Shown here: positions 12,682-23,400 of the stretch, one piece after another
Position numbering within the stretch: position 1 is the stretch's first letter
How the letters are laid out: each line of letters begins with the position of its first letter
Origin: Aldrovandia affinis
Lineage: Eukaryota > Chordata > Actinopteri > Notacanthiformes > Halosauridae
Direction: 5' to 3'
Length of the DNA: 64,000 nucleotides
Assembly (NCBI GenBank): GCA_029706075.1
Contig: JAINUG010000174.1
Coordinates: 1,841,501 to 1,905,500 of the forward strand
Notes under the pieces: generated by a model
Databases searched by the model: none
What the model was told of the DNA's origin: nothing
What the model saw: the letters and a program-made list of their open reading frames with translations, nothing else
Program-made: the position numbers and the translations under genes

Positions 12682-13222
12682 TACAGGTATGGGTCAAAAC
12701 AATGGAATATGACTAGAGTCCTGCTCTGAAGAGTCCTCGATGGACCATTCTTGATGAAACTGCCTGCTTACACCCTACATTGAAATGTGCAGTCAACTGA
12801 TTTAGAATTGTTCACCTGTTGCACCTTGCACCTCAAACTAATGCATGATCCAGGAGCATGCGCTTCTGACCACAGTTGCCCTTTGTTGATGATGCCTTTC
12901 CCTGTATTCATGATTTCAGTGCCAACACCACCGTAGACACTGTTCCTCATGAAACATCGGCAGATTGAGCAGTCTTCATCGCTGATGCTCCTGCCAAACG
13001 TGCCCCAACAATCACACCTCTTTCAAAGTCACCGAGGTCTCGTCTTCTAGTCATGGTAACCAAAATAATGGTTGCCCAGCATTTTTATACATGACCCTAA
13101 GCATGTTGGGATGTTAATTGCTTAATCAACGCAGGAACAACATGTGTGGAAGCAACTACTTTCAATATACCTTGGGTCCATAATTTACCCAAGTGTTTCC
13201 ACCTTTTTGGCCACTACCTGTA
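12682..13222 (-). mobile_element. Tc1/mariner-type element, internally deleted, minus strand
   Basis: The left end is TACAGGTATGGGTCAAAAC. The right end, read on the minus strand, is TACAGGTAGTGGCCAAAAAG, so the two form a diverged inverted terminal repeat in the expected TA context. At about 541 bp the element is far shorter than an autonomous copy and keeps only the 5' part of the transposase gene. Confidence 0.8.
12760..13054 (-). pseudogene. Tc1-like transposase N-terminus (HTH part)
   Basis: Starting at the minus-strand ATG at 13054, the frame reads MTRRRDLGDFERG and then VIVGARLAGAS before a stop at about 12947. This is the N-terminal paired-like helix-turn-helix region that binds the terminal repeats in Tc1 transposases. 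Similar sequence continues with stops to about 12760. The catalytic domain is deleted and the flanking terminal repeats remain, so this is a non-autonomous remnant. Confidence 0.7.
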
Positions 13223-13596
13223 CATACCCGTTCATACTGTACAGACACACATCCAGAGCAAAAGTTTCCTAATGCCACTTTAATCTGTATGCTACTGCAC
13301 CAACAATGAAACATTTGTCTGGAATAAAATCAATTTCCTTCGATTAACTAAACTTAATTGATGGCTTATCTCCAACAAACAGGACCGAAGTCCCTTTGGA
13401 CACTGCCAATTTTGTGCCCTGTTGGGGATAAGAGACCTGCTGTCCATGTCCCCCTTCTCTCTGACCCTTCCATTTTCAAAAAGTGAATGCAAATCAATTG
13501 GGGTGCTGACCCAAAGCTTAGAGATGCTGATTGCTTGGGGACGTGGGGAGTTGTCAGGAAAATGAGAGGTCATTTTGACTGATGGTCCCGCTTGCC

Positions 13597-13614
13597 TTTT
13601 TTTTTTTTTTTTTT
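13597..13614. repeat. Poly-T tract
   Basis: This is an uninterrupted run of about 18 T. No SINE body is attached, so it is scored only as a homopolymer. Confidence 0.9.
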
Positions 13615-13703
13615 GACAACAATCAGTCTAGACTGGCATATATAAATCACCTGAATCCATTTAGCCAGGTCTCCCCATATCCCAGTTACCCTCTCTCCAG
13701 AGA

Positions 13704-13707
13704 CGCA

Positions 13708-13738
<31 letters not shown>

Positions 13739-13739
13739 G
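13704..13739. repeat. (GCAC)n/(AC)n microsatellite
   Basis: Tandem ACGC units are followed by AC dinucleotides. Confidence 0.95.
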
Positions 13740-14261
13740 AGCCAACACTCAGATGTTTCGGGGCCAATTACTGATTCTGTGGAAATACTTTACATTCCAC
13801 CATCTCTGCAGACAAAACAACGAAAATAACAGCACCGTTTACTGCCTGTGCAGTCAAAAATCCTTCTCCATGTTCTGTGTTAATAAGGTAGTAAATTCAT
13901 TTGACAAAGACGCAAACAACGTCATATTTATTAAAGTGAGTAAATCAGTTAGAAATGTGAAGGCTATTACTTCTTGTTCTTGGTTTTGGCTAAGCCAGAC
14001 AGGAATGAGTGTGTGGCACGTACCAAACAAAGAATGTTAAATAAACAAAGAGGGCCAGGCATGGGACAGCATTTTTAAAATGTTTTTAAGATTTGAAAAC
14101 ATTATTTTTGGCAGTGCGATGGGAAATGAGCGTCCAAAGACAGCAGGCTCTGCTCTAAACCTTTGTCACTGGTCCATGTCTCGGTTAGAGTGGGCGTTGT
14201 AGCTCACGCCGGACAGCTGACACCGCCTCACTGTACACACAGAGCAGCATCCTCCACCGCA

Positions 14262-14275
14262 GTTTCCATGGCAAC
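14262..14275 (+). promoter_or_regulatory. RFX X-box-like motif
   Basis: GTTTCCATGGCAAC fits the X-box pattern GTHNCC-AT-RGNAAC bound by RFX factors. It is near-palindromic and sits in a GC-rich stretch (about 14200-14450). Occupancy cannot be inferred from sequence. Confidence 0.4.
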
Positions 14276-14773
14276 AAGCGAGGCAGCGAGGGCTTGGGAC
14301 GGGCATGCGTCCCTGTGCGACGCTCTGTGCTCCTGACAGGGTGGGGGCGGGGTATTTGGGGTGGCAGGGCCTGCATCCCTCTGGGTTTGCCACTTTAGCC
14401 TGGTCTGCGAGAGCACACTCGCATGACATTGCCGTGACCTTGCCCCTTCTGTGCTCAACCCTCTGGCAAATAAAGGACGATAGCGTGGATTAGCCAATTA
14501 TGAGGGAATTGGCATCGTGTTTTGATATTAAGGGACGTGACGTGACTCCCCTCCCCCCTCCCCAGCGAGGTCTCACGAAGACCCCGCATCCATCTTTCTG
14601 ACAGTAATGTACTCTGTGTCTGATGGGTTTAAGGCTAGAATGATTACTCAGAGCTCACATGAATTATGGCCCATATGACTGAAACGGACACATTTTCAAA
14701 TTTGTCTGAAAGTTTATTTTGCACTCAACCCATCACCACTGATAAGCCCATGCATGACCAGGCTCTGGATTAG

Positions 14774-15015
14774 TTATTTTTCTCGCCTCTATTTTCTCCC
14801 AATTTGGAATGCCTAATTTGTGCTCATTCATGCTCATCTCTGCAACCTGCTCTGCTCGTTCACGAGAGCGCGGACTCGCCTGAAACAAGCTGCTGCTGCT
14901 TCTTTTCACTGCACAGTCCGTCGGTTACGCTCACACCGCGGGCGCCTGAGTGACCAGAGGGGGTCAGACTGTGGGGGCCATCCGCACACGAGAGCAGCGC
15001 CTTAACAGGATCCTG
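14774..15015 (-). repeat. tRNA-derived SINE of a second family, minus strand
   Basis: The left end is ATTTTCTCCCAATTTGGAAT, the reverse complement of the common SINE tail. The GC-rich body (GAGAGCGCGGACTCGCCTG, then CCGCGGGCGCCTGAGTGACC) differs from the 36614-36970 family, so it is a different SINE sharing the same tail. No clear B box is left, and the head appears lost or diverged. Confidence 0.6.
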
Positions 15016-15395
15016 ACGCTTTTGATTTATTATGGAAAGCGGCTAGAACCTTTCAAAGCCCCTTACTCTGTGATAATTCATAATTACAATAATAAAATAA
15101 TAAAAAAATTATACTATTCTGTGATAATATGGACATGACGCATTATTGGGAGTAGTGTTGCCCAGGGAGGGAGGGTTTCAGTCAGATAGCGTCTTCCTCA
15201 GGCTCATGTTTGTGCAAGTTTAACTTGTAAACTGCTGTAGCCTACTTGGAACAATCTCACTTAGACGCTCCCGTATTTCATGCCGATGTACAATATCCAT
15301 TTTAACATCTAAGGAGATGGGCTTTCAGTGTTTGGCTGGAGCAAGTCCCTTTTTTTTTTATTACTCATTTCAGAGACAAACTGTTCCTAATGAAT

Positions 15396-15410
15396 CCACT
15401 AGATGGTAGT
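15396..15410 (+). promoter_or_regulatory. CTCF-type motif (14 of 15 core positions)
   Basis: CCACTAGATGGTAGT matches CCASYAGRKGGCRSY except for T at position 12. The first ten bases are identical to the motif at 5577-5591 on the opposite strand. Confidence 0.4.
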
Positions 15411-15529
15411 TTGACCCTGAATGCATGAGTGAAATGGCTGACAGAGACATACGTGAAAAAATGGGTGAACGCAAACAGGAGCAATCAGTTTTTCCTCAAT
15501 CTTGTTTAAAAAACGCAAACAACAGAAAG

Positions 15530-15765
15530 TCTGCCCACTGAATTCCAGCTCCCGCTCCGATTGGTTGATGTGCTAATAAGTCAGAAGGCACTCCGTCAAA
15601 AGTTCAACTCCAGTGAACTTTTTTTAATGGACAACAAAGTGCTGTCAACTTGCTTTGGCCTCTGTGATGTGCCAACACACTACTCTCGTTGAAAACAACA
15701 GTAGAACTGCGTTTCTGAGGCGTACGCTATTGTCCGTGTGAGCACAGCCTGAGACACATCTAATG
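15530..15765. mobile_element. Possible non-autonomous DNA transposon end
   Basis: The words AAAGTTCAACTCCAGTGAAC, CTCCGATTGGTTG and a terminal GTCCGTGTGAGCACAGCCT resemble ends of Harbinger/ISL2EU-type repeats common in fish. No paired inverted end was found to the left, so the extent is uncertain. Confidence 0.35.
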
Positions 15766-17259
15766 GTTACATCTCAACATGATGTGAACTGAGTACTTAT
15801 TAAAAAACAGAAGGCCATGCTGCATCAATCACAAGAGCAAATGCACAATAAATAATAAATATGAAAGCACCTTCTGAGCAAGCTAACTGACAATGCATAA
15901 TTCAGCACGCCTCGATTTAAGCAGATATTATTACATGTCATCACTAAGCAATTTCTGAATTTATGCAAATTGTAGATCATAAGAAGAAAAAAATCAAAGG
16001 GATGGAAGAAGAACTGGTTTACTGAAAAAAAAAATAAAGAAAAAAAAGTGCAAAATATCCAAATGATTCTCTCCCAGGCGACCATGACACTTGCTTGGTT
16101 ATACAATCACTGCATTCAAAATGGATGATATTCCTAAGAATTACACTGGGGTTCTACCAGGGCACGGCATGAAAGCGTGACGGCACAATGAGAATTCTTC
16201 ATGGATCATTACTTCAACACTTCGGAGGGAGCAGACACACTTCTTGCCGCGTGCACTGTCATCACTCGTGAAATAAAACAGTATTTCACCTTCATACGCG
16301 GTCGCGCTCCTACCAATTCACACAAACTACCGTCATAAGGATCTCTTTGCGGCTGGTAGTGCATTTATTTTCTTTCTCCTTTCCAGTTAAAGGACTTGTT
16401 TTCTGTTAGGGTGAAGAGGATTCATAAAATTCGAAAGAAAAAGCTATGATTAATCAGTCTCAGAGCTGCGCGTTCGTTAGTCACCGATAGTCACATGAGG
16501 GGCCCTGTAATTGAATATTAGACCCCGACAGACACCCTTGGGCAGCAGGAGCCCGGAAAACCATCCCTCCAACCCCCGCAGCTAATACTGCCATCATGGC
16601 TGGAAGCAGGCTGCTCATCCAGCCACTCAAGTGGAGAATACCCAACTCACACCATTCGCTGGTGCCTGTGGGTGTATGCGTTTGTGTATGTGTAGGCAGG
16701 TGTTTGTGTGTGGGTGGGTGGGTATCTCCCAGCTAAGAATAGCACCCATACAGCCTGCTAGAAATACATTTGACACAGTGGGTGACCTGCACAGTCACCT
16801 TCTGTATTGTCCACAGCGAGTGACTTTATATTTCTCACCTGTGATAGGCTCTTTAAATCCTTCTCTCTTTCGCTACAGCCTCTGTGAATCACTGCCAACA
16901 TACCGCTGTTGGTTTAATCAGTTCCTATAACGCAAATGTTCTCAAATCTATTACGAGGTGGAAACATTCAGCATGGAGAGGCTGTGCTATATGCACAAAT
17001 ATTCTAGAGAAAATGTGGGATACACGTTTAAACTAGGATGCTTGGGTACATTCATTCCATAACCTTCTCTGGCAAAGCTGTGGTTGTGGACGGGGCCAGC
17101 ATATTTGCGGCAGGCTAACGTAAATGCACTTGGAAGAGCGTTGCGTTATGTTGGAAGAGCACCTGTAACCTTACACCTAAAAGTCAGCACACACCCCAAA
17201 CCAAGTCCCAACTTCTAACCAAACACAACGATGACGGGGGTGTCACAGAGTTGCCTCAC
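15766..17259. other. Unique DNA, nothing recognised
   Basis: There is a GT-rich low-complexity stretch at 16672-16722 (TGTGTGTATGTGTAGGCAGG type). No protein-like frame was found. Confidence 0.4.
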
Positions 17260-17337
17260 CATCATTATCCTATGGAAGAGGAAACGCCCCACCACAGACA
17301 GGAAGCTGACGTCCTCCGCCATCAGCACTCGCCCAAG
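17260..17337 (-). other. Candidate minus-strand exon (78 nt), unassigned
   Basis: On the minus strand a pyrimidine-rich acceptor (TTGGTGTTGTTTCAG) ends at 17338. A donor, ATG|GTGAGG, follows the last base at 17260. The 78-nt segment is a multiple of three and open in one frame (LGRVLMAEDVSFLSVVGRF...). It is not the frame that would continue the ATG-bearing candidate exon at 18434-18471, where a stop would appear. No known protein was recognised. It may be a non-coding exon or a chance pairing of splice-like words. Confidence 0.25.
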
Positions 17338-18433
17338 CTGAAACAACACCAAGGAGCGGCGGCTGTTTTTAACAGGCTCCTTGTCTGAGTGGCGCACTGA
17401 GTGACATTTAAAGGCAGGCCCTCTTCGCGATGGAGACCGTGTCAGCTGGTGACAGACACCTGACATCCTTGTATGAGGGGCTTCCGCCCGGAAAATTCGA
17501 GACATCGGAGCTGGGCTGCTGATTCGAGCTCAGATGGATACTCCCTCAGTAAACAAAGGATATGACAAACAATGCAGAGGATAAATACTTAGCCACACGG
17601 CTCTACCTTTAGTCAAGAGGGAGAGTCTCCATGAACCGCATCATGACGTTATTCAATTTAACATGGCAGGGAAGTCTCAGCAAACTGTATTTCAAATGAA
17701 TATGATGACCCTTTCCATTCACTTTATTCTCAATACATCATTAATAGAAATTTTAAATAAAATTTATTTCCTGAGACATTGAAAACTTTTTCAATGGCAA
17801 GAGTTAAATATTTAACGGCATATATATTACAAGTTACATCTCTCAGGGCACACGGTGCCTTAGCTCAAATGGCTGTGGAACTGACACATTTGTCGACTTT
17901 TGACATTAGAAAAAATCCCTTTTGTAGCTCTTTGCTGGACCCACTGGCTTGATCAACAGTTTGGTGCACATCCCCACCTCAAAGACTGAAAACACAAAGA
18001 TAGCGCGACAAATTTCTGATAAGACCATTTCCAGCGCTGTGTCCGTATCCAGCTCCTACACGGCAGGCGTCTCAGCGAAGCAGCCCGTTGCTTTCACAGT
18101 CGTTTCCCCCCATTGAAAACAATGCGCCACAACCTTGGAGCAGAGTTTGACGCGTCGCATGCACTTGTCAAAGAATCCAGAAAGGTTTAATAGTTGGTGG
18201 CGGAGCCAGAGGTGACAGCTCTCCGCAGAATGAATGATGGATTGCAGTGTCAGCGATGCATTTGACAAGCCTGTCACATTCCTCTTATTACAGCGTCGTC
18301 AGTCTCATCGAACTAAATGCCATGTGTTTCGGGGTCGTGCCCAGACAGCTGCATCACATTATGGAGACGAATAGACGCGCGTTTCGGTTTGGGACATTTG
18401 CGCTGCGCGGACTGGGAGGTGAAAAGCACTTAC

Positions 18434-18471
18434 CGTTGGCCATGACTGTGGGCTGACATTTGAAATGAGCA
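18434..18471 (-). other. Candidate minus-strand exon with start codon
   Basis: On the minus strand, ATGGCCAACG is followed directly by the strong donor GTAAGTG (18433-18427). The ATG at 18443-18441 is in good context (G at -3, G at +4). An acceptor-like TTTCGACTACAG ends at 18472. The 38-nt exon would supply Met-Ala-Asn and one base of the next codon. It lies 1.4 kb downstream, on the same strand, of the CpG-rich block whose minus-strand donor is at 19846. That arrangement fits a non-coding first exon followed by a first coding exon. No homologue was recognised, so this rests on splice and start signals only. Confidence 0.3.
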
Positions 18472-19846
18472 CTGTAGTCGAAAGGATCATCAACTACTTT
18501 TTTTCCCCCATGTTCTCCTGTTCAAAGTCTGCCATGAAACTGTGCCCACTTTTGCCAAGGAGCACTGCCAATGTATTTATTTTTAAAGTAAAATGTGAAT
18601 CCACCTCCCCTTCTTTCCATACAATTTCAGACAGCTCGCATATTAACATTTCCAATACAACTACTGACTTACAAAGATTCGACTCTATCATGCCCATCTC
18701 TTGGTTGGGTGAACAAAGTGGGCCCACTCATTCCTTTTTGTGATAATTACTTTCAGGTGAAAGCCAGTGAGTTAAATTCATAATAATTATCTTGCCGGAG
18801 CAGCTAGAGTGTTGCCTGGGAGAATGTGAGTCACCAGAGCACCACGTGGGAACTGTGTGTCTGTGTAACCCTATTCCACGGACCCTCTGAAGACTGTAAG
18901 AGGGACAGCTGTTAGGAAATGATTAACGAGCCCTGTGGCACTTTGCGGACTCGCGCGCCGGCGATGGATGACAGGCCTTGGGTGGCGTAGCCCCCTTGGA
19001 ACCCCCAAATGACCACTGTTACACTTCCAAGGCTGTGAAGGGGTCAATATAGCACCATGTCTCTGGTGCGTTCATGTGACGCTGTGACTTTCCAAACTTT
19101 CCAGACTGTAGACGCGGCATGTGTACCACCTTGAGGATAAATGTCATTTTAAACTGCCGTTCTGAGGATCAGCTGCGTGTCACACACAGTTGTGATGCAA
19201 TGTGGGCTACTGTGATCAGTGGGTCTTAAAACTATTACATTTATTAATCCTACTCAATCTCCTGAAATGCCAACCACGATGAAGCATGTCAAACGTATTG
19301 CGCTTATTTCCTTTACAGAAAACATACCAAATGCAAATGATTGCTCACAGGTGGACTTGCATGCGTATTCCATATGAATGTCATTATGATTTTTTAGAAA
19401 ATGACAACCAGTAATGAGTATCGGAGGTAAAGCCAACGTAAATGCTCTTAATGAATGTGAAACATCCATCTTGATGTTGTTATCCAGCCACGTGTACAAA
19501 TGAGGTCTGTAACTTGCTTTTACTCCAACGACGTATTCCTACTGTCACGTGCTGTTTGTTTTAGACAACACAGAACCAGTCAGCTGTGCTAGCTACATAG
19601 CTGGCTACATATGCATAATCTGCAATCTGTAGTTTTCAAATGAAAGGAAAATAAACTTCAATAGACCTAAACCTTTTTTATTTAAAGCCAGCCAATATAT
19701 TTTCTCCTGCCAAACACTCTGAACATGCAAATTAATTACGACAATTAGCCGTTACAAACACTGTAGTAAAACCATAACCTGAAACATTCTTTCGCGTATT
19801 GGTTCCAGTATTCACCGCGCACGCTTTAGAACAGAGATATACATAC

Positions 19847-20100
19847 CTTCAGTGATGTTCCTGCGTTGACTCTGATCCTAGCAACTACCGTAACGTTACA
19901 ACGGTTCGCAACGTTATATTATAACTGTATCTGGCTCGCGCACTAACTAAGGTAACCACGAAGTTTGCTGAAGCACGCTTCCTCAAAGTCAACAATTCGC
20001 CACTCGTTGAGAAGCTCGGCGCCACTATCAAACGCATGAGGCTGCTCAAAATAGATTTTTTTCTGTGCTTTATTATGTGTGTAAGCGACGACCGAAGAGG
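19847..20100 (-). other. Candidate minus-strand 5' exon
   Basis: The minus strand carries ACTGAAG|GTATGTAT, a good donor, with the exon's last base at 19847. The sequence upstream (up to about 20100) is CpG-rich, as expected near a vertebrate transcription start. The true start cannot be placed, and no reading frame of note lies in it, so it would be 5' untranslated. Confidence 0.3.
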
Positions 20101-20400
20101 CGGCTCAAGTACCAACTACAGACGCAGCGCTGTGTTCCCACTCGCGCTGTCCCAAAACGAAGCGCTCCCTCGAGGACACGTGACTAACCCAGGGGAACGG
20201 CTTTCATCTGTCCAGCAGCTGGGATCGATTAAAACCACTGCCTCTCCGAAGCAAGTTCCGCTACGGACATCCCTGCTGGTCTCTTTCCTATTTTGATTGC
20301 GTCCTTGTTAGACTGCGACGAAGCAGACGAATGCTGACATCCTTTTGTGTTCGGCATGGATGGTCAGTCGCGGTACGTTTCACACTGTGAGCTGCGTATC
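19850..20400. promoter_or_regulatory. CpG-rich block, candidate bidirectional promoter
   Basis: CpG is frequent throughout (GTAACGTTACAACGGTTCGC, CTCGCGCACTAAC, CTCGGCGCC, GTAAGCGACGACCGAAGAGG) while the flanks are CpG-poor. A CACGTGAC E-box word occurs at about 20177. Splice donors face outward from it on both strands: GAAG|GTATGT on minus at 19847 and GCG|GTACGT on plus at 20372. This is the best candidate transcription start region in the window. Confidence 0.45.
20200..20372 (+). other. Candidate plus-strand first exon with start codon
   Basis: ATGGATGGTCAGTCGCG (20356-20372, beginning Met-Asp-Gly-Gln-Ser) lies in good start context (G at -3 and +4). It is followed at once by the donor GTACGT. 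It sits at the downstream edge of the CpG-rich block. No acceptor is needed for a first exon, and the 5' boundary is a guess. No protein was recognised from five residues. Confidence 0.3.
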
Positions 20401-23400
20401 ATTTTTTTGTGCGCAAAACCATGTCGACATAGAGTAGCTATACAGCGCGTGATGTGATTGAGTTTATAATGTATGATCAACATTAAATACATGTAATACT
20501 TTACTCATTGGCCAGTGTTTAGCTCACAGGAGGAGTAATATAACAGCCTACGTCAATGATAGCTCATAACGTCACAAGAATGGACTTTTCCCCCCCAAGT
20601 TTCCAATTCATTCAAATATTAAACATTCAAGGTTGTTTACACAAATATGTCCCCCTTTGGAATTGTCGAAGTTGGATGAGGTGAACATAAACTTGCGCAC
20701 TTAATTTCAAACACAGCATATTCAGCAAACTTTCTCTCTATCGAGCAAATAGCAGTTTGTCGGAAATACTCCCACTCCTTGCGTGCAGCACTGTGGTTAG
20801 GAGTAATGTTGTAGCCTACATTCACACTGATACATTATTTTTGTCTAACAAAAAAAAAAAGGGTTGGAGCTAATGACTGGAACTCAGCCAGTCTGTGCCT
20901 CCATCATTGGTGTTTACATTGTTATTCAGATGCGTCTTATCCCATGGTATGTGTAGTTGAATGCTAGAACTGCAGACAGTCCATCTGTTAACCCGTCCCC
21001 TGTCACAATGACAGCTGCTCACCATGCACTGATATTTCAGGTGAATTATTCTGGTTAATGAAAGCCAGTTTATGTCTGCGCCAGAGTAAAAACGCCAACA
21101 ACAACATAATTTGGCTTTGGGGGTTTTTGTTGTGATGGCAGAGCAGAACAATAGAACGGTGATAAAGCATTATCATTAGGATGATAAGCAAAATGATTTT
21201 GACCAACTTCAGTTAAAGGCTGTTCTTTAGATGAGGAAATAATGAGCCAAGATGGGCTGAACAATCTGTTCTTGTCATTATGTATTCTTATGTTCTTAAG
21301 TTCCAAAAACCTATGGTTCAACAAGAGCTGAATAAACTCGAATAATACCCCAAACACTGTAGAAAATACTGGATCAATGTTTCATCTTGCGCCAACTCTG
21401 CTGAAATGCCCCCCAAACCCTGTATGTTGCACATATTCAACAATGTTAATTATCTATTTGCTTAGCTGACCATTTGTGAATACCTTTGCATCAGGCATCT
21501 GTATCCATAATATTTTGTACGATGTGTACTCTGTGTGTATTTAATTGTCAAAGTAAATATGGAGTCTTTGCTGACCAGACTCAAGAGTCACGTTAAGGAC
21601 ATCAACAGCAGTAAAGTCAAAGTGGAAGTGGAAATGTCTGCTGTGGACTATTCATTTTCCTCAGGAATTCCGTTTGAATCAATGTCTGTGGTGCATTATT
21701 CAGGGCAGGCAACAGCTGATAACTTCTGGAAAGGGAAACAAATAAAAACAAGTGGAACAATATTTTTATTGACATTTTCTCCACTAAAGCACAGAAAAGA
21801 ACAGCCACTGTTTTAATGGGATTGTGTGTTTGCAAAGGAAGGGCTGCAACCCACACAGTGCTGGTGTCAAAAATAGCTAAATGATGAATGTGCTCCCACA
21901 GGAAATGTACTGGGAAAAGAAGGAATAGCAAAGTCCCCCAAGAGGCCAATTTTTGACTTTCCTTTTCAGAATTAGTCCGCATTATTTCAGAAGAAAATCT
22001 GTCCGACCTATTTTTATTCATCCTCCAAATGTGACAGAATATAAATGATTAATCAGTATGTGTCTGTGATTCGAAAGGGGCATGCACATAACATCAATGG
22101 ATATGGACAAGCCAGGGAAAAGTATGTGGAAGCCGGGCTAAGAAGACAGAATTTGTAAAAGACAGACATGAAATTCCCATAGGGAGTGAAAGCAAGAATG
22201 TACCTTAGTGTTGGACAATTATAACACAAGACAGCATGAAACCATTTGTCTCTTGACTGTCGGTTTCTGAGGGGAAAAAACGGTTCCCTCTCCACCCTTA
22301 GTACAATCAGCCTCTGGTCTCTGTCAAGAACACATTCAATATAGCTGCAGCCAATTGTTGAGAGAAAATAAATCGAAAGTCAATGATGAAGCATTTCACA
22401 ATATGTGCAAAATAAACATGCTAAATATCTTGCCGAAGATTGTGCTTTCCAGAGACGGGATGAAGCCTTCAGTACTACAAGACCCTTAAGATAACTGTAA
22501 ATAAATACTGACAAATCAAAGCAAAAGCTCCACATTCACACAGGTTTCCTTCTTAAAACAATGGCCTGCATTGTTCTTTCAGATTTTATGTATCGTATAA
22601 TATAACTTAATAACTTTAAGAATAATAGTAGATAATAATATTCTTTTAAACAAATGATAATAAAAGAAACTACTAGCTACTCTACTGGCCACTAACACAA
22701 AAATACAACAAAATATACCTCCCGAAACATGTTAGGAGTAGAGAGTAAAATGAAGTTGAAGAAATGCTGGTTTGAAAGCGATTGTTTCTCAAAAGACTGT
22801 GGGATGGGGCCACCACCACCACTTGCAGTGGAGCCACCATCACCGCTTGCAGATTTATTTATTTATTTATTTATTTGACAAAAGCAAAAAGGCCCCAAGG
22901 CAAGGCACAAATGAAAATGGAAAAATCAATCGCAGCCAGGCACGAGACCAGCTACATGATCCGTGTAACAAATTAAAGATAATGCCTTTGGGTAACTGTG
23001 CCTCTTATTTGAGTGACTCAACTGCTATTAAGGCTCCTCTATTTACACAAACATTTTTTTGAGGTGGCCCATCTTTTGTGTCAGCAGTTCTGTTTGATAA
23101 ATCTATCAGTGTGATGCAAATCCTTTCCAGCGAATCGCATTATGCTTGACCAGATGAAATTCTCCATGTAAGAGAGGGGGGAACGTTTTCAAATAATGAG
23201 GGACAGGGGCGAACACGGTGGCAAAGAGGGCATTTTGTGAGCCCTGTCGCCCCCATGGGAACCGTAAGGATAACCGAGGGATGCCTTGAGGCCCAAGTTG
23301 GAAAGCTGTGATTTCATAGCCCATCTTTGATAAACCTCCAAGTAGTCAAGGTTCTCCAGAATAGGAAAGTCTGGGAACTTGCGTGGCGAATTAACAGGCC

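Noticed and set aside
18494-18727. 77-codon minus-strand frame upstream of the candidate ATG exon
   Set aside because: No polypyrimidine acceptor, no conserved motif and overlapping open frames on the other strand. Probably chance.
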